Virus record (IMG/VR): IMGVR_UViG_3300044678_002791
Location: 1-29,371 of that record
DNA length: 29,371 nucleotides
From: a virus
Reading direction: 5' to 3' (one strand)
Shown here: positions 7,463 to 15,245 of the stretch, in pieces
Layout: the number at the start of each line of letters is the position of its first letter
Position numbering within the stretch: the first letter of the stretch is position 1
Made by a program: the position numbers and the translations under genes
The notes under the pieces: model-generated
Databases searched by the model: none
Seen by the model: only the letters and a program-made list of their open reading frames with translations
What the model was told of the DNA's origin: nothing

Positions 7463-8149
7463 TTAGTTATGACCGCCGATATGCACGGTCAGTTTATAAA
7501 TATCTTCCAGTTTTGAATTATCTAAAACAAATTTAACATCAGTACCTAAATTATTAAACAATTCCGTAAATGGATAATCCAAATATCCCTCAGAACCATA
7601 ACAATCTCGCTGTAAAACGAAGATAACTGCCTGTTTTGTATTGGAAATTGCCCAATTTAAAGTTTTGTTAAAATTTTCCCATTTATCCAAACCCATATCA
7701 TCTCCCAAGGTTCCGATAACAACGGTATAATCACTTTCAATGGAAATATCAAAATAATTGTTATTAAAAACTTGAATATCCGGATATTTCTGCTTTGCGA
7801 CATTGTAAAGGTTTGGGTTCAATTCAATACCAAAATAATCAATATTACTTTGAAGGTGAAATCTACCAAATAAATCACCTCTACCACAACCTAAATCTTT
7901 AATTGAGTAATTGCTTTTGGGCAAACCTTCTAAAACCCAATCGTAGATTTCGTTTTGAGTTTCTTCGTCCGGATAGCCAACTATTTGAGGATCGTTTATG
8001 AGATAATCCGGTAAACTTACTTCGACCGAATCGTTACCTCCTATAAGTTCGTCCGTGGAAATTTCATTCAAACTTTCTTGAAGTGAATTATACTTTTCTT
8101 CAAGGTTCGGACTTCCAGAAATAAGGTCTTCTAAACTTGTAATTGTCAT
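7463..8149 (-). CDS. Class I SAM-dependent methyltransferase-like protein
   Basis: 228 residues. Motif I is visible as IKDLGCGRGDLFGRF near residues 83-96, and the acidic end of strand 2 as YFGIELNPNLYNVAK about 25 residues later, the Rossmann-type SAM-binding pattern. No catalytic NPPY motif or other DNA-methylase signature is evident, so the substrate is unknown. An N-terminal extension of about 75 residues, acidic and probably helical, precedes the domain. The start overlaps the upstream stop in an ATGA junction (8146-8149), indicating coupled translation with the 102-residue gene. Confidence 0.72.
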   Translation of the reverse strand: MTITSLEDLISGSPNLEEKYNSLQESLNEISTDELIGGNDSVEVSLPDYLINDPQIVGYPDEETQNEIYDWVLEGLPKSNYSIKDLGCGRGDLFGRFHLQSNIDYFGIELNPNLYNVAKQKYPDIQVFNNNYFDISIESDYTVVIGTLGDDMGLDKWENFNKTLNWAISNTKQAVIFVLQRDCYGSEGYLDYPFTELFNNLGTDVKFVLDNSKLEDIYKLTVHIGGHN

Positions 8150-8454
8150 TCTAAAATTTTCCTTTCAAATTCATTTAATTCAGTTACAGATTCATCTTGG
8201 ACGTATTTTTCTTCCTTCCCTTCCAAGGTGAAATCTGTCAAAGTTTTATCTTTAAATTTATTGTTAAGTTTTAAAGATAAATCAATATCAATGTAACAAG
8301 GAGTTTCAGGATCAGTAGTCAAAGATTCAAGTACAATTCCACGTTCGGTTAATACGTTGAAATACGTTACTTCTTTGCGCATCCATTTTTTTGTAATTGA
8401 ACCAAGTTCTCTTTTTCCCCTGTTGAAGAGGATTACTTTATCGTTTTTCTTCAT
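8146..8454 (-). CDS. Hypothetical protein, coupled to methyltransferase
   Basis: 102 residues beginning MKKNDKVILFNRGKRELGSI; the N-terminal part looks like a small beta-barrel (SH3/Tudor-like spacing) but no family is recognised. The C-terminus is acidic and helical. It is translationally coupled to the methyltransferase by an ATGA overlap. Confidence 0.6.
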   Translation of the reverse strand: MKKNDKVILFNRGKRELGSITKKWMRKEVTYFNVLTERGIVLESLTTDPETPCYIDIDLSLKLNNKFKDKTLTDFTLEGKEEKYVQDESVTELNEFERKILE

Positions 8455-8492
8455 CTATTTCTTTTTTCCAAATATTTTTAAGTGTGGTAGTT

Positions 8493-8786
8493 TTATCCTT
8501 CGGCCTCAATGTCGACAATTTCTTCGTTTAAATTAATTTTACGCAAATAAAAATCAATATTGTTAGTTTTATCAATTTTATTTTTACCGTATGACGGAGT
8601 ATATGTTTGAAGATACCTAATGGTTAATTCATTTGAATTTGGATTTAAAATTTCTTTAAATTCAGTATTGCCTGACAATATAAACGAATTGACTATTGAA
8701 TCTGTTAACTCCCGACCGCGTTCAACTGAATCTACAACGCCATGTACCGACATTCCATAGCCCCAATGCTGATAAATTAAAAACAT
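8493..8786 (-). CDS. Hypothetical protein, 97 residues
   Basis: No family recognised; begins MFLIYQHWGYGMSVHGVVDS. It lies between the endolysin gene (11 nt upstream) and the methyltransferase operon, so it is likely transcribed with both. Confidence 0.58.
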   Translation of the reverse strand: MFLIYQHWGYGMSVHGVVDSVERGRELTDSIVNSFILSGNTEFKEILNPNSNELTIRYLQTYTPSYGKNKIDKTNNIDFYLRKINLNEEIVDIEAEG

Positions 8787-8797
8787 ATTTTTAAATT

Positions 8798-9688
8798 TTA
8801 AAGTGAATTTATTAAATCGATCAACTCATCTTGTGGATGAGCATCAAACTTTTCGAATCCCCCCCAACGATTAGCAGGAGAAACATTTGTATGACAAAAC
8901 AATCCTTTTATCTTGCCATCTCTGATTTCTTGGTCAAAATCAAAGGCTTTGAATTTGTTCATTTTTTTCAACCTTTCCTTCAAACCTTTGGTTATATCAA
9001 TGTTCTGATCCTTCGCAATTTTGTTCAATAAAAAGTTTAAGGAATGAAGTTGGTCGTTTGTAATCCGTTGGAAGTACCTTTGACCGCGCCACGTTTGCTT
9101 CAAATCAATTATTTCTGTCGAGTTGACCTTCCTGTTAGCCCACATTAAAAAGTCGTTTCCTACGCGATTTAAATACGTCAAATTACAAAGTTCAATTCCA
9201 ATACTTTGACGGTGCATCCTTGTATTTCCGATTCCTAAATGCCACCCATAATCTTGGTAGCGCATACATTCAACAATTTCGCCGTCAAATTGATCTCTCA
9301 ACGTTTGGCCATGTTTACCGCCAATTACGAATTGAGTTCCGACTGGTCCCCGTTTGTCATTATTCCAATCTCTGACAGTGGCGAAGGGATCATCCCAGCC
9401 CGCCGTACAATGCAAGAAAATCCATTCTTTCTTTTCGTTCGTGGTCATGAATTCGCCACGTTTTAACGGAAAGGATTTTATTTTAGGTTGTTCTTGTAAA
9501 TCAGTTGAAATGAACCCTTGGGTTGTATCATGTTGAACTGGTTCAATTTCATTTTCTCCTTCTAATGGAGAATATTCAAGTCCTTCTTTGAGACAATAGT
9601 TTCGCCATGCTGCTTGGGTAAATTCGTCCAATATTCCGGTTGGGGGAATTCCAAGATTATTTTGGATTTCTAAAATTTTAGTTATCAA
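8798..9688 (-). CDS. Endolysin: peptidoglycan-binding domain plus amidase_2 domain
   Basis: 296 residues. An N-terminal peptidoglycan-binding-like segment (ILEIQNNLGIPPTGILDEFT, residues 5-24) is followed after a linker by an N-acetylmuramoyl-L-alanine amidase domain of the amidase_2/PGRP type: LHCTAGW near 92 and GWHLG near 147 supply zinc-ligand histidines, and a C-terminal KFDAHPQDE holds another candidate histidine. The start is a TTG at 9688 preceded by GAGGA; there is no ATG until about residue 80, which would remove the binding domain. It lies 3 nt behind a small membrane protein gene, forming a lysis cluster. Confidence 0.88.
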   Translation of the reverse strand: MITKILEIQNNLGIPPTGILDEFTQAAWRNYCLKEGLEYSPLEGENEIEPVQHDTTQGFISTDLQEQPKIKSFPLKRGEFMTTNEKKEWIFLHCTAGWDDPFATVRDWNNDKRGPVGTQFVIGGKHGQTLRDQFDGEIVECMRYQDYGWHLGIGNTRMHRQSIGIELCNLTYLNRVGNDFLMWANRKVNSTEIIDLKQTWRGQRYFQRITNDQLHSLNFLLNKIAKDQNIDITKGLKERLKKMNKFKAFDFDQEIRDGKIKGLFCHTNVSPANRWGGFEKFDAHPQDELIDLINSL

Positions 9689-9691
9689 GTT

Positions 9692-9895
9692 TTATTCCTC
9701 ATTTATTTTTCTTTCAAGATATTTCAAATAAGTTTTGAGTGCGTATCTAACTGCGTCAATTAATGCAATTATACCGATGCCGCGGATTAAAAATAATGGT
9801 GTTCGTTCTGGTTGAATTAAAAATCCTAAACCTGCAATCAATGAAATTATTGTAGCAGAAATTAGGTAAAAATAAGAATTTAAAAATTTATTCAT
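9692..9895 (-). CDS. Small membrane protein in lysis cluster, holin candidate
   Basis: 67 residues from the ATG at 9895 (an in-frame TTG lies one codon upstream). Two hydrophobic segments (about 9-26 and 33-46) are separated by a short QPERTP turn, with a basic and acidic tail (YLKYLERKINEE). It lies immediately upstream of the endolysin gene, and two membrane segments plus a charged tail are consistent with a holin. Other small lysis accessory proteins remain possible. Confidence 0.62.
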   Translation of the reverse strand: MNKFLNSYFYLISATIISLIAGLGFLIQPERTPLFLIRGIGIIALIDAVRYALKTYLKYLERKINEE

Positions 9896-9969
9896 CAATG
9901 AATTTTAAAGTTAAAATTGAAATAATAGGTAAACTAAATTTTCCTTTCATGATTTTGTTCTGAATTTGA

Positions 9970-10107
9970 CTACAATAGAAATATTAAACCAACCGAACCT
10001 GAAACAATTGCATTTGTAATGGCCCAAAATGGAGAATCAATCGCAGCAGACATTAAACATATTCCTGAAAATATTCCAGCAATTTGTGATAATAAATTAG
10101 ATTTCAT
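9970..10107 (-). CDS. Very small hydrophobic protein (45 residues), first gene of lysis unit
   Basis: Begins MKSNLLSQIAGIFSGICLMS and ends with a second hydrophobic stretch (SGSVGLIFLL). It is the first open frame after promoter P5, whose -7 box lies 16 nt from the ATG. Two short hydrophobic segments and position ahead of the holin candidate and endolysin suggest a lysis-associated membrane peptide (holin, antiholin or regulator). No homology can be claimed for so short a sequence. Confidence 0.55.
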   Translation of the reverse strand: MKSNLLSQIAGIFSGICLMSAAIDSPFWAITNAIVSGSVGLIFLL

Positions 10108-10122
10108 AATTTTAAATTTTTA

Positions 10123-10172
10123 CAAAGGTAAAATAAATATTTCGGCATTCAAACAAATTAACATTTAATTAA
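10123..10172 (-). promoter_or_regulatory. Bacteroidota-type promoter P5 (lysis unit)
   Basis: The -7 box TACCTTTG (10123-10130) and TTTG (10150-10153) are 19 nt apart, with distal GTTAATTTG. It lies just upstream of 9970-10107. Confidence 0.72.
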
Positions 10173-10211
10173 GGCATACAAACAAATAATGTTTCAAAAT
10201 TTAGAAAATTA

Positions 10212-11114
10212 TTAATTTTCAATAAAACACCATTCTTTCCATTCTTCTTTGGTTGAGTTTAATCTTCGACGAATTGTATGTTTTGGAATATATAATTTTC
10301 TACTTGCATCATTTGCACTTAAATATTCAATTCCTTCTATAACACAGGGTTTTCTTCGTGGATTATTTTCTGCCATCTGTTGTAAAGATTCAAAAGTATG
10401 AGATTTGCCATAAAATGGATTATTTTCACCTGAAAATCTGATTTTGTATTCTTCTATATATACTTTTCCGTTTTCCGATTCAAAAAATTGTTGTTTACGC
10501 AAACGTAATAATTTTTTAGTTTCTTCCGAAACAGTATAATCACGATTTTCAGTACGTCTTCGAATTTCATCTTCACTTAATTTTCTACCATAGCATGGAT
10601 TTCCTTCACCGGATCGTTCAATACTCCATTTTTGCTTTTGTTCTTCGGAATGAATTGCTCCTAATAAAAATCCAGTTCGCGCTATACGCATATTTTGTCT
10701 TGTTATTTCTGAAACAATTTTCCCAGTTAATCTTTTACTAATTTTTTGTTTTATTTTATCAGCGCGTTCTTGTCCATATAATTGTTCATATGCTTGTCCA
10801 CTTTTTAATTTATTCAATTCGATTTTAATAAATTCATATAATCTTGAATTGGGAATAAATCGTTTTTGACCTTTACCGCCTGAGCACATTTTAAAACAGG
10901 CATTCCAAATCTTAGAATTATTTGGATAAATTCGAGTAAGAATATAATGAACTAAGAAATGTTCTCTTGCTGTTAAGACAGTTAAGTTATTTTTTTCATT
11001 AGTTCCGCCCAAACATTTTGGAACAATGTGATGTTTTTCAGTATAAACATCTTCTGGTAAAATTCGTTCTTGTCCTCGTTTACAAATGTCGTCATAAATC
11101 TTTTGATAATTCAA
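10212..11114 (-). CDS. HNH homing endonuclease with NUMOD3-type repeats
   Basis: 300 residues. N-terminal HNH motif: EKHHIVPKCLGGTNEKNNL near residues 26-44, then LTAREHFLVHYIL. Central repeats GEGNPCYGRK and GENNPFYGKS resemble NUMOD3 DNA-binding motifs, and the C-terminus (IEYLSANDASRKLYIPKHTI) resembles a NUMOD1-like helix-turn-helix. This is typical of free-standing phage homing endonucleases. The start is TTG at 11114 with AAGGAG 9 nt upstream, inside the 3' end of the ribbon-helix-helix-like gene (23-nt overlap). No intron is evident. It is likely a mobile gene that spreads by cutting uninfected alleles. Confidence 0.85.
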   Translation of the reverse strand: MNYQKIYDDICKRGQERILPEDVYTEKHHIVPKCLGGTNEKNNLTVLTAREHFLVHYILTRIYPNNSKIWNACFKMCSGGKGQKRFIPNSRLYEFIKIELNKLKSGQAYEQLYGQERADKIKQKISKRLTGKIVSEITRQNMRIARTGFLLGAIHSEEQKQKWSIERSGEGNPCYGRKLSEDEIRRRTENRDYTVSEETKKLLRLRKQQFFESENGKVYIEEYKIRFSGENNPFYGKSHTFESLQQMAENNPRRKPCVIEGIEYLSANDASRKLYIPKHTIRRRLNSTKEEWKEWCFIEN

Positions 11115-11256
11115 CGGTTAAACTCCTTATTGTATTTGATAAAATTTTATCAACAAATAAGTTAATCTTCAACGAATTATCATTGCAATATTTTACAATC
11201 TCAGAATGAGTCTGTTCACTAATTTGAATCGTCTTAACTTTTTTGTTGGTTTTCAT
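11092..11256 (-). CDS. Small ribbon-helix-helix-like protein overlapping the HNH gene
   Basis: 54 residues: MKTNKKVKTIQISEQTHSEI followed by a second helix with LKINLFVDKIL. A short strand with KTIQIS, then two helices, fits the Arc/MetJ-type ribbon-helix-helix fold of small DNA-binding regulators. The last 23 nt overlap the start of the HNH endonuclease gene, so it may repress or couple expression of the endonuclease. An inverted-repeat-like ACTACTTATAGTA element lies just upstream of its start. Confidence 0.6.
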   Translation of the reverse strand: MKTNKKVKTIQISEQTHSEIVKYCNDNSLKINLFVDKILSNTIRSLTVELSKDL

Positions 11257-11324
11257 ATACTATAAGTAGTCTAATTTATGTAAAAAGATGTAGGATTTTG
11301 TTTGTTTTTATTGTTAAAGATTTG

Positions 11325-11822
11325 TTAAGGTAATGATAATAATAATGCTCCGCTCCATGGAGAAACTACTCCCGGCACAACTGTCGACGTGTATGTGCCG
11401 ATCAAAGTAGTTAAATGAACTCGACACGCCATTTCTAAATTAGTTAAAATAATTTGAAAATTGGTGTTTGGAGGCGTTTTTACGTTACTCCATGTACCTC
11501 CGGAACTAACCACTACATTTCCCGTCGGCCCCGTAATAAGACCGCCCAAATGATATGTTATAAAACTCGGTCCTAATTGTTGCAACAAATCTACATCAGC
11601 AGTTGATTGTCTATTTAATTCACAATATTGTAAAATAGAACTTTGCAAGGCAGGAAGTTTTGGAGCATTGTTGATTAAAACGCCACCACCAGTTAATGTA
11701 TCAAAATGTAAACTCATGCAACTATGGTAAGCATTTGCAATTGTGGATGCAAATAATTGAGTCGTAACGTGGGGGTTTCCGGTTAGGACATTGCATTGAG
11801 TTTTGAATAATGACCAAGACAT
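11325..11822 (-). CDS. Hypothetical protein, possible virion component
   Basis: 165 residues beginning MSWSLFKTQCNVLTGNPHVT. Composition is rich in Thr, Gly, Val and Leu without membrane segments; GNVVVSSGGTWSNV suggests beta-structure. Proteins opening with MSWSxFK near baseplate genes in T4-like phages come to mind, so a structural role is possible, but this is a weak resemblance from memory. It lies alone between the RHH/HNH pair and the beta-helix operon. Confidence 0.6.
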   Translation of the reverse strand: MSWSLFKTQCNVLTGNPHVTTQLFASTIANAYHSCMSLHFDTLTGGGVLINNAPKLPALQSSILQYCELNRQSTADVDLLQQLGPSFITYHLGGLITGPTGNVVVSSGGTWSNVKTPPNTNFQIILTNLEMACRVHLTTLIGTYTSTVVPGVVSPWSGALLLSLP

Positions 11823-11873
11823 TTATTTTTTAGTATAACCTTTCAAAAAAATCCAAAAGTGAAAGTATTTTTT

Positions 11874-12026
11874 TCATTTCAATATTGAGTTGAAGAATGA
11901 ATAAATGCCAGTTCCCGGAATAAGTGCGTACCATCCAGTACCTCTACGATTCTCAGGTTTGGTTAAAATTAGAAATACAATATCAAAAAGATATATTACG
12001 ATTAATATAATTAGAATCGTCGGCAT
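11874..12026 (-). CDS. Small membrane protein, 50 residues
   Basis: MPTILIILIVIYLFDIVFLI forms a clear transmembrane segment at residues 3-21, followed by a polar and aromatic tail ending SFFNSILK. Its ATG lies two bases after the stop of the beta-helix gene at 12029, so it is probably co-translated. Function unknown. Confidence 0.58.
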   Translation of the reverse strand: MPTILIILIVIYLFDIVFLILTKPENRRGTGWYALIPGTGIYSFFNSILK

Positions 12027-12028
12027 AT

Positions 12029-12661
12029 TTAACTTGCGTTTGTTAATACATTTAATTCTATTTGCTCACTCAACGTTTGATTTTCAATTTTTTTGTTTGA
12101 AATTACAGTTCGACCTGAAAGTTCACATTGAAATACATTACTTTTTGATTTAACTTCGGCTTGTTCTTTCAAAAGAGATTTTTCAACTGTCGAATCTGAA
12201 ACCCTGCAACCATTATAAAGTTCGCTATATGAAACAATTGATTTTTTACAAACAACTGCCCAATTTTTTAAAATTGAACTTTTAATTACTGGTTCATCGT
12301 AAATGTCAACGTTATCATGAATTTCTGAATCTTCAATTTGAGCGTTTCCCCAAATTCGAACCTTACCAGTTACAATTGTATTTTTCAAATTAACATTTTC
12401 AAATACTTGTGCATCGCCCGTTACAAATGAATTTTCAAGTTGAGCATTATCATAAACTTTTGCAAGTTGTGAAACCCAACTTTCGTCATCTTGGTTTAAA
12501 TTCTTTTCGCTTTGAATATATCCGCCAATAGTTCCTTCTTTAATCACATTACCTTTAATTGAAATATCTCTCAAAGCCAAGACCCGATATAATTTTACGG
12601 GTAGACCTTTTTTTGGATGCTTCCAAGTGATGTGGTCGTTTTTTAAAATTTGATACTTCAT
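12029..12661 (-). CDS. YdcK-like left-handed beta-helix protein
   Basis: 210 residues from the ATG at 12661, chosen because AAGGAG precedes it and it overlaps the upstream stop as TAATG; an upstream in-frame extension is unlikely. After KLYRVLALRDI and GGYIQSEKNLNQ the protein consists of six-residue-like repeats (AQLENSFVTGDAQVFEN, VRIWGNAQIEDSEI), typical of hexapeptide left-handed beta-helices and of the YdcK group found in bacteria and prophages. No acyltransferase catalytic histidine is obvious. Function in phages unknown; a structural or binding role is plausible. Confidence 0.7.
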   Translation of the reverse strand: MKYQILKNDHITWKHPKKGLPVKLYRVLALRDISIKGNVIKEGTIGGYIQSEKNLNQDDESWVSQLAKVYDNAQLENSFVTGDAQVFENVNLKNTIVTGKVRIWGNAQIEDSEIHDNVDIYDEPVIKSSILKNWAVVCKKSIVSYSELYNGCRVSDSTVEKSLLKEQAEVKSKSNVFQCELSGRTVISNKKIENQTLSEQIELNVLTNAS

Positions 12662-12897
12662 TAAGTCTGAACTCCTTTTTGATTGATTGACCAATTATTT
12701 TCAGAATCTTTGGTCAAATTCCAACCGGAATCATTTAACAAGGCTTTGATTTCCTGAAAATACCTTTGCGTTTGGTATTCAGGTTTGAACTTAAAAGTGT
12801 GATTTTGCATTTTAGTTTTTACATCATTAATTGCAAGATGTAATTGGGTAGGAAACGCAAACAATTCCTGCGCTGTGGGAAATATGTTATTCTCCAT
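12661..12897 (-). CDS. Hypothetical protein, 78 residues
   Basis: No family recognised; predicted mixed helix and strand. It overlaps the upstream gene by 11 nt and the downstream start by 1 nt (TAATG at 12659-12663), so it is translationally coupled on both sides. It belongs to an operon running from 14357 or beyond down to 11874. Confidence 0.6.
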   Translation of the reverse strand: MENNIFPTAQELFAFPTQLHLAINDVKTKMQNHTFKFKPEYQTQRYFQEIKALLNDSGWNLTKDSENNWSINQKGVQT

Positions 12898-13180
12898 AAA
12901 ATTCTTCGTACTCCTCTTCTATTTCAGTTTGTTTAGGTTTAACTTCCTTGATATTAAGGAAGCGGGTTAATTTGCTACTATTATTGAATTCAGTCATTCC
13001 GGTATTATAGTTTTTTAGATGAAAAGCACCGTCCTCAAACCATTCTACCATATTAACATCAACAATAAAATCTTCATACGGAACATCATATTTCTGCCAT
13101 ACTTCTAAAATAGCATCATTTCTATTTTCAGAATTAACTGAAAAACACGCTCCGTCATTCATTAAAATTATATATTTCAT
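12887..13180 (-). CDS. Hypothetical protein, 97 residues
   Basis: Begins MKYIILMNDGACFSVNSENR and ends in an acidic tail (EIEEEYEEFYGE). No family recognised. It overlaps the next gene by 11 nt and follows the RNase H-like gene by 12 nt. Confidence 0.62.
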   Translation of the reverse strand: MKYIILMNDGACFSVNSENRNDAILEVWQKYDVPYEDFIVDVNMVEWFEDGAFHLKNYNTGMTEFNNSSKLTRFLNIKEVKPKQTEIEEEYEEFYGE

Positions 13181-13192
13181 TTTGAAAATTTT

Positions 13193-13705
13193 TTACACGC
13201 CTTGACATAAATGATTTGCAGCCTTACAAGCGATTTGATCTTCCCATTGGTCGGGCCTATGAGCATTTTCTTTGTATTTCACCATATATTTGAAATCATA
13301 ACCCAATGCCCAACCTTTTGCTGCGGAAACCAACCGATTTGAAACGGTGTCAACAAGGTTGTTGTAATCAAATTCCAACATAATCATTTCTTTTGGAATA
13401 ATTTGTTCTTGGGTCAATTTCAACGCAACATCGATAGTTAATTGACATTCGCGTAAAAGTTTGGTAAATAAATCGGGCTTGCCACTTTCTGTTCTATAAC
13501 TTTGAACTTTTTCTTTAACGAAGATAAAATGAACTCCTTGTTTACCATATCTAAACGCAACTACGGTGTAATAATAAACAAAACCATGTGCTGCACTGGA
13601 ATCCGTTCCGATATGAATTTTTAAATCAGAACCATGTTTGATTCGTTGTTCCAAACAATGTTGAATTAGATCAACATTTTGACGTTTGTAATTTTTAAAT
13701 TGCAT
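13193..13705 (-). CDS. RNase H-like protein of the YkuK (DUF458) type
   Basis: 170 residues. The strand KIHIGTDSSAAHG (residues 28-40) followed by a beta-hairpin with YYYTVVAFRYGKQGVHFIF matches the N-terminal RNase H-like fold of the YkuK family, with Asp35 as a candidate metal ligand; later acidic positions include ELDYN-like LEFDYNN near 107 and QWEDQIA near the C-terminus. Biochemical role of the family is poorly known; nucleic acid processing is inferred from the fold. Confidence 0.72.
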   Translation of the reverse strand: MQFKNYKRQNVDLIQHCLEQRIKHGSDLKIHIGTDSSAAHGFVYYYTVVAFRYGKQGVHFIFVKEKVQSYRTESGKPDLFTKLLRECQLTIDVALKLTQEQIIPKEMIMLEFDYNNLVDTVSNRLVSAAKGWALGYDFKYMVKYKENAHRPDQWEDQIACKAANHLCQGV

Positions 13706-13716
13706 TGTTCAAAAAT

Positions 13717-14127
13717 TTAATCATCCTCGCCGGGCTCATCTTCTGTTTCTTCAACTTCACTCATATCATGATGAATGAAAATTGGACGTGGATACAATTT
13801 GATTGTAGGTTCGAGTTGGAGAAACTTATCAATTCGTTTAACCAAAGTTTCATGAAATTCAAATACGACGGCGCTGTTACCGTCAATAAATTCGATTAAA
13901 GTTTCTTCGGGAGAATCCGGAATCTGCATCATTGCTGCAATTTTTTGAATATCATCTCGCCGAATATATGAGTATGCAATTACATCGGTTTCAATTTGTT
14001 CGCCTTTTTTTCTTTTTCCTTCCGCAATTTCTTCCGGAGGTAAATCAAGTTTTTTGGCTAATTCATTTATTGACTTAGGATAAATCCCATTATACAATAC
14101 GCGCACTTTAAACCAGTTTGGATTCAT
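13717..14127 (-). CDS. Hypothetical protein with acidic tail
   Basis: 136 residues; INELAKKLDLPPEEI near residue 20 resembles a helix-turn-helix-like segment, and the C-terminus is very acidic (VEETEDEPGEDD). No family recognised. Coupled to the upstream membrane gene by TAATG at 14127. Confidence 0.62.
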   Translation of the reverse strand: MNPNWFKVRVLYNGIYPKSINELAKKLDLPPEEIAEGKRKKGEQIETDVIAYSYIRRDDIQKIAAMMQIPDSPEETLIEFIDGNSAVVFEFHETLVKRIDKFLQLEPTIKLYPRPIFIHHDMSEVEETEDEPGEDD

Positions 14128-14357
14128 TATTTTCTTTTAATTGTTAATTTTAATGTAGAGTCTCTAAAATAAATATCTACATTTTCATTATTAATAATTA
14201 CACTACCACGTTCAATATCATAACAACATTTTGTATATCCTTCTATAAAACCATCTGTTTTATTTACTGGTTTAATATAGTAATAAAATGCCCAACTGAC
14301 GTTGAACCCCAGTAAGAATATAATTAAAAAATGTAATATAGGTTTTAACTTTTGCAT
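14127..14357 (-). CDS. Membrane-anchored hypothetical protein
   Basis: 76 residues with an N-terminal signal anchor (PILHFLIIFLLGFNVSWAFYY, residues 6-26) and an exported polar domain containing a CC pair and a basic C-terminus. It begins just 7 nt beyond the 3' end of the tRNA-Thr gene, marking the edge of the tRNA array. Function unknown. Confidence 0.6.
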   Translation of the reverse strand: MQKLKPILHFLIIFLLGFNVSWAFYYYIKPVNKTDGFIEGYTKCCYDIERGSVIINNENVDIYFRDSTLKLTIKRK

Positions 14358-14363
14358 TTATTG

Positions 14364-14434
14364 ATCCAGATGTCAGGCTCGAACTGACAGTCAACGATTA
14401 CAAATCGTTTGGTTTACCATTAACCAAATCTGGA
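14364..14434 (-). tRNA. tRNA-Thr (TGT)
   Basis: Acceptor TCCAGAT/ATCTGGA, D-stem GGTT/AACC, anticodon stem AACGA/TCGTT with loop TTTGTAA, T-arm GTCAG-TTCGAGC-CTGAC. All helices are complete. No CCA encoded. Last gene of the minus-strand tRNA array. Confidence 0.9.
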
Positions 14435-14445
14435 ATTTTAAATCA

Positions 14446-14736
14446 TTATTTTATCACATCTCCGACCTCATTAGATGCTCCTATATTGTTGGCGGTAGAA
14501 ACTAAATTACCAATAGTCAAAATTTCTCCGTTTGCATCTTTTAATGTTACTCCCCAGTGATCAAAGGTTTTATCTTTACCAATTAAAATAACTGGTGGTT
14601 TTAGTTTTGAAAGTTTCACGTCATAATAAGACGACCAATCATAATATTCAACACCATCAATTTTACCAACAATGCGTTTTGGTTCTTCGCAACTGGTAAA
14701 CAAAAAAATACCAAAAATGAAAATAAAAAGTTTCAT
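14446..14736 (-). CDS. Small lipoprotein
   Basis: 96 residues. The N-terminus MKLFIFIFGIFLFTSCEEPK is a lipoprotein signal with lipobox LFTSC, Cys16 being the expected lipidated residue; CEEP after the cysteine is typical for Bacteroidota lipoproteins. The mature part is polar with no recognised family. A phage-encoded surface lipoprotein suggests a role at the host envelope such as superinfection exclusion, which is inference from location only. It lies between tRNA genes. Confidence 0.68.
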   Translation of the reverse strand: MKLFIFIFGIFLFTSCEEPKRIVGKIDGVEYYDWSSYYDVKLSKLKPPVILIGKDKTFDHWGVTLKDANGEILTIGNLVSTANNIGASNEVGDVIK

Positions 14737-14756
14737 GTTAAGTTTAATTTAAAAAG

Positions 14757-14996
14757 TTATGTCAACCTTTATCTGGATATACGATTTACCAGAAGGGTAT
14801 GTTGACGTTGCCCGGCTGCCCTCTCCACCAGCGACCTCATATAGAGGTTGGACTAAATGCTGTAAGGTTGTCATTCGCAGGGTCATTTCCCCGCTCTCCC
14901 AATGTAATCGTAGCCTCAGTCGACTTGGAAAGATTCGAACTTTCATTTTCAACACCAATTACGAATATCGATCTTATCAGGATCGCTCGGTACAAG
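14757..14996 (-). pseudogene. Frameshifted protein remnant lacking a start
   Basis: Two overlapping minus-strand frames read like one protein. The first covers IGVENESSNLSKSTEAT and LGERGNDPANDNLTAFSPTS. A -1 shift near 14840 leads into YEVAGGEGSRATSTYPSGK and ends YIQIKVDITF and a stop. No start codon precedes it. Local GC is higher than in neighbouring DNA. It overlaps the tRNA-like sequence at 14920-14999. Read as a decayed gene fragment left in the array; coincidence cannot be excluded. Confidence 0.4.
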
Positions 14997-14999
14997 TCG
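14920..14999 (-). tRNA. tRNA-like sequence without a D-arm
   Basis: A perfect 7-bp acceptor pairing (CGACTTG/CAAGTCG) and a perfect T-arm (GAAAG-TTCGAAT-CTTTC) are correctly placed, but no D-arm fits. A CGATC/GATCG stem with loop CTGATAA would give anticodon GAT (Ile), followed by 24 nt before the T-arm. It overlaps the protein-like remnant, so it may be a degenerate tRNA. Confidence 0.35.
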
Positions 15000-15125
15000 T
15001 TATTACTATTTCTACATTATTTCATTCCAATGGTAAAAGAACTTTAATTCGAGTTACAATATAGTTAACCCATAACTTTTCAATTTCATCTGACCTCAAA
15101 GTTACAAACTCGTCAGATATACGGC

Positions 15126-15227
15126 CTATAAAAATTTTAAAATTAAGTCACCAATCCACCAACCAATAGGGAATCCAATAGCGGCTCCAATTAAATATGG
15201 GATAGTTTTTTCAAGTTTTTCTTTCAT
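15126..15227 (-). CDS. Very small membrane protein, 33 residues
   Basis: MKEKLEKTIPYLIGAAIGFP followed by IGWWIGDLILKFL: a single transmembrane segment with GxxxG-like spacing and charged N-terminus. It lies between tRNA genes with no recognised relatives. Too short to name. Confidence 0.5.
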   Translation of the reverse strand: MKEKLEKTIPYLIGAAIGFPIGWWIGDLILKFL

Positions 15228-15245
15228 TTTAAAAAAAAAGTTTAG

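Noticed and set aside
10212-11256. HNH gene considered as part of a group I intron
   Set aside because: No flanking split gene or intron core was recognised; the gene is free-standing and overlaps a small intact gene.
11905-12153. Plus-strand open frame of 82 codons
   Set aside because: It is the shadow of the minus-strand beta-helix gene and the 50-residue membrane gene, which have good starts, coupling and coherent composition.
14749-15064. Open frames of 69, 101 and 82 codons on both strands
   Set aside because: They cross a tRNA-like sequence and a frameshifted remnant; none has start signals or a coherent full-length protein.
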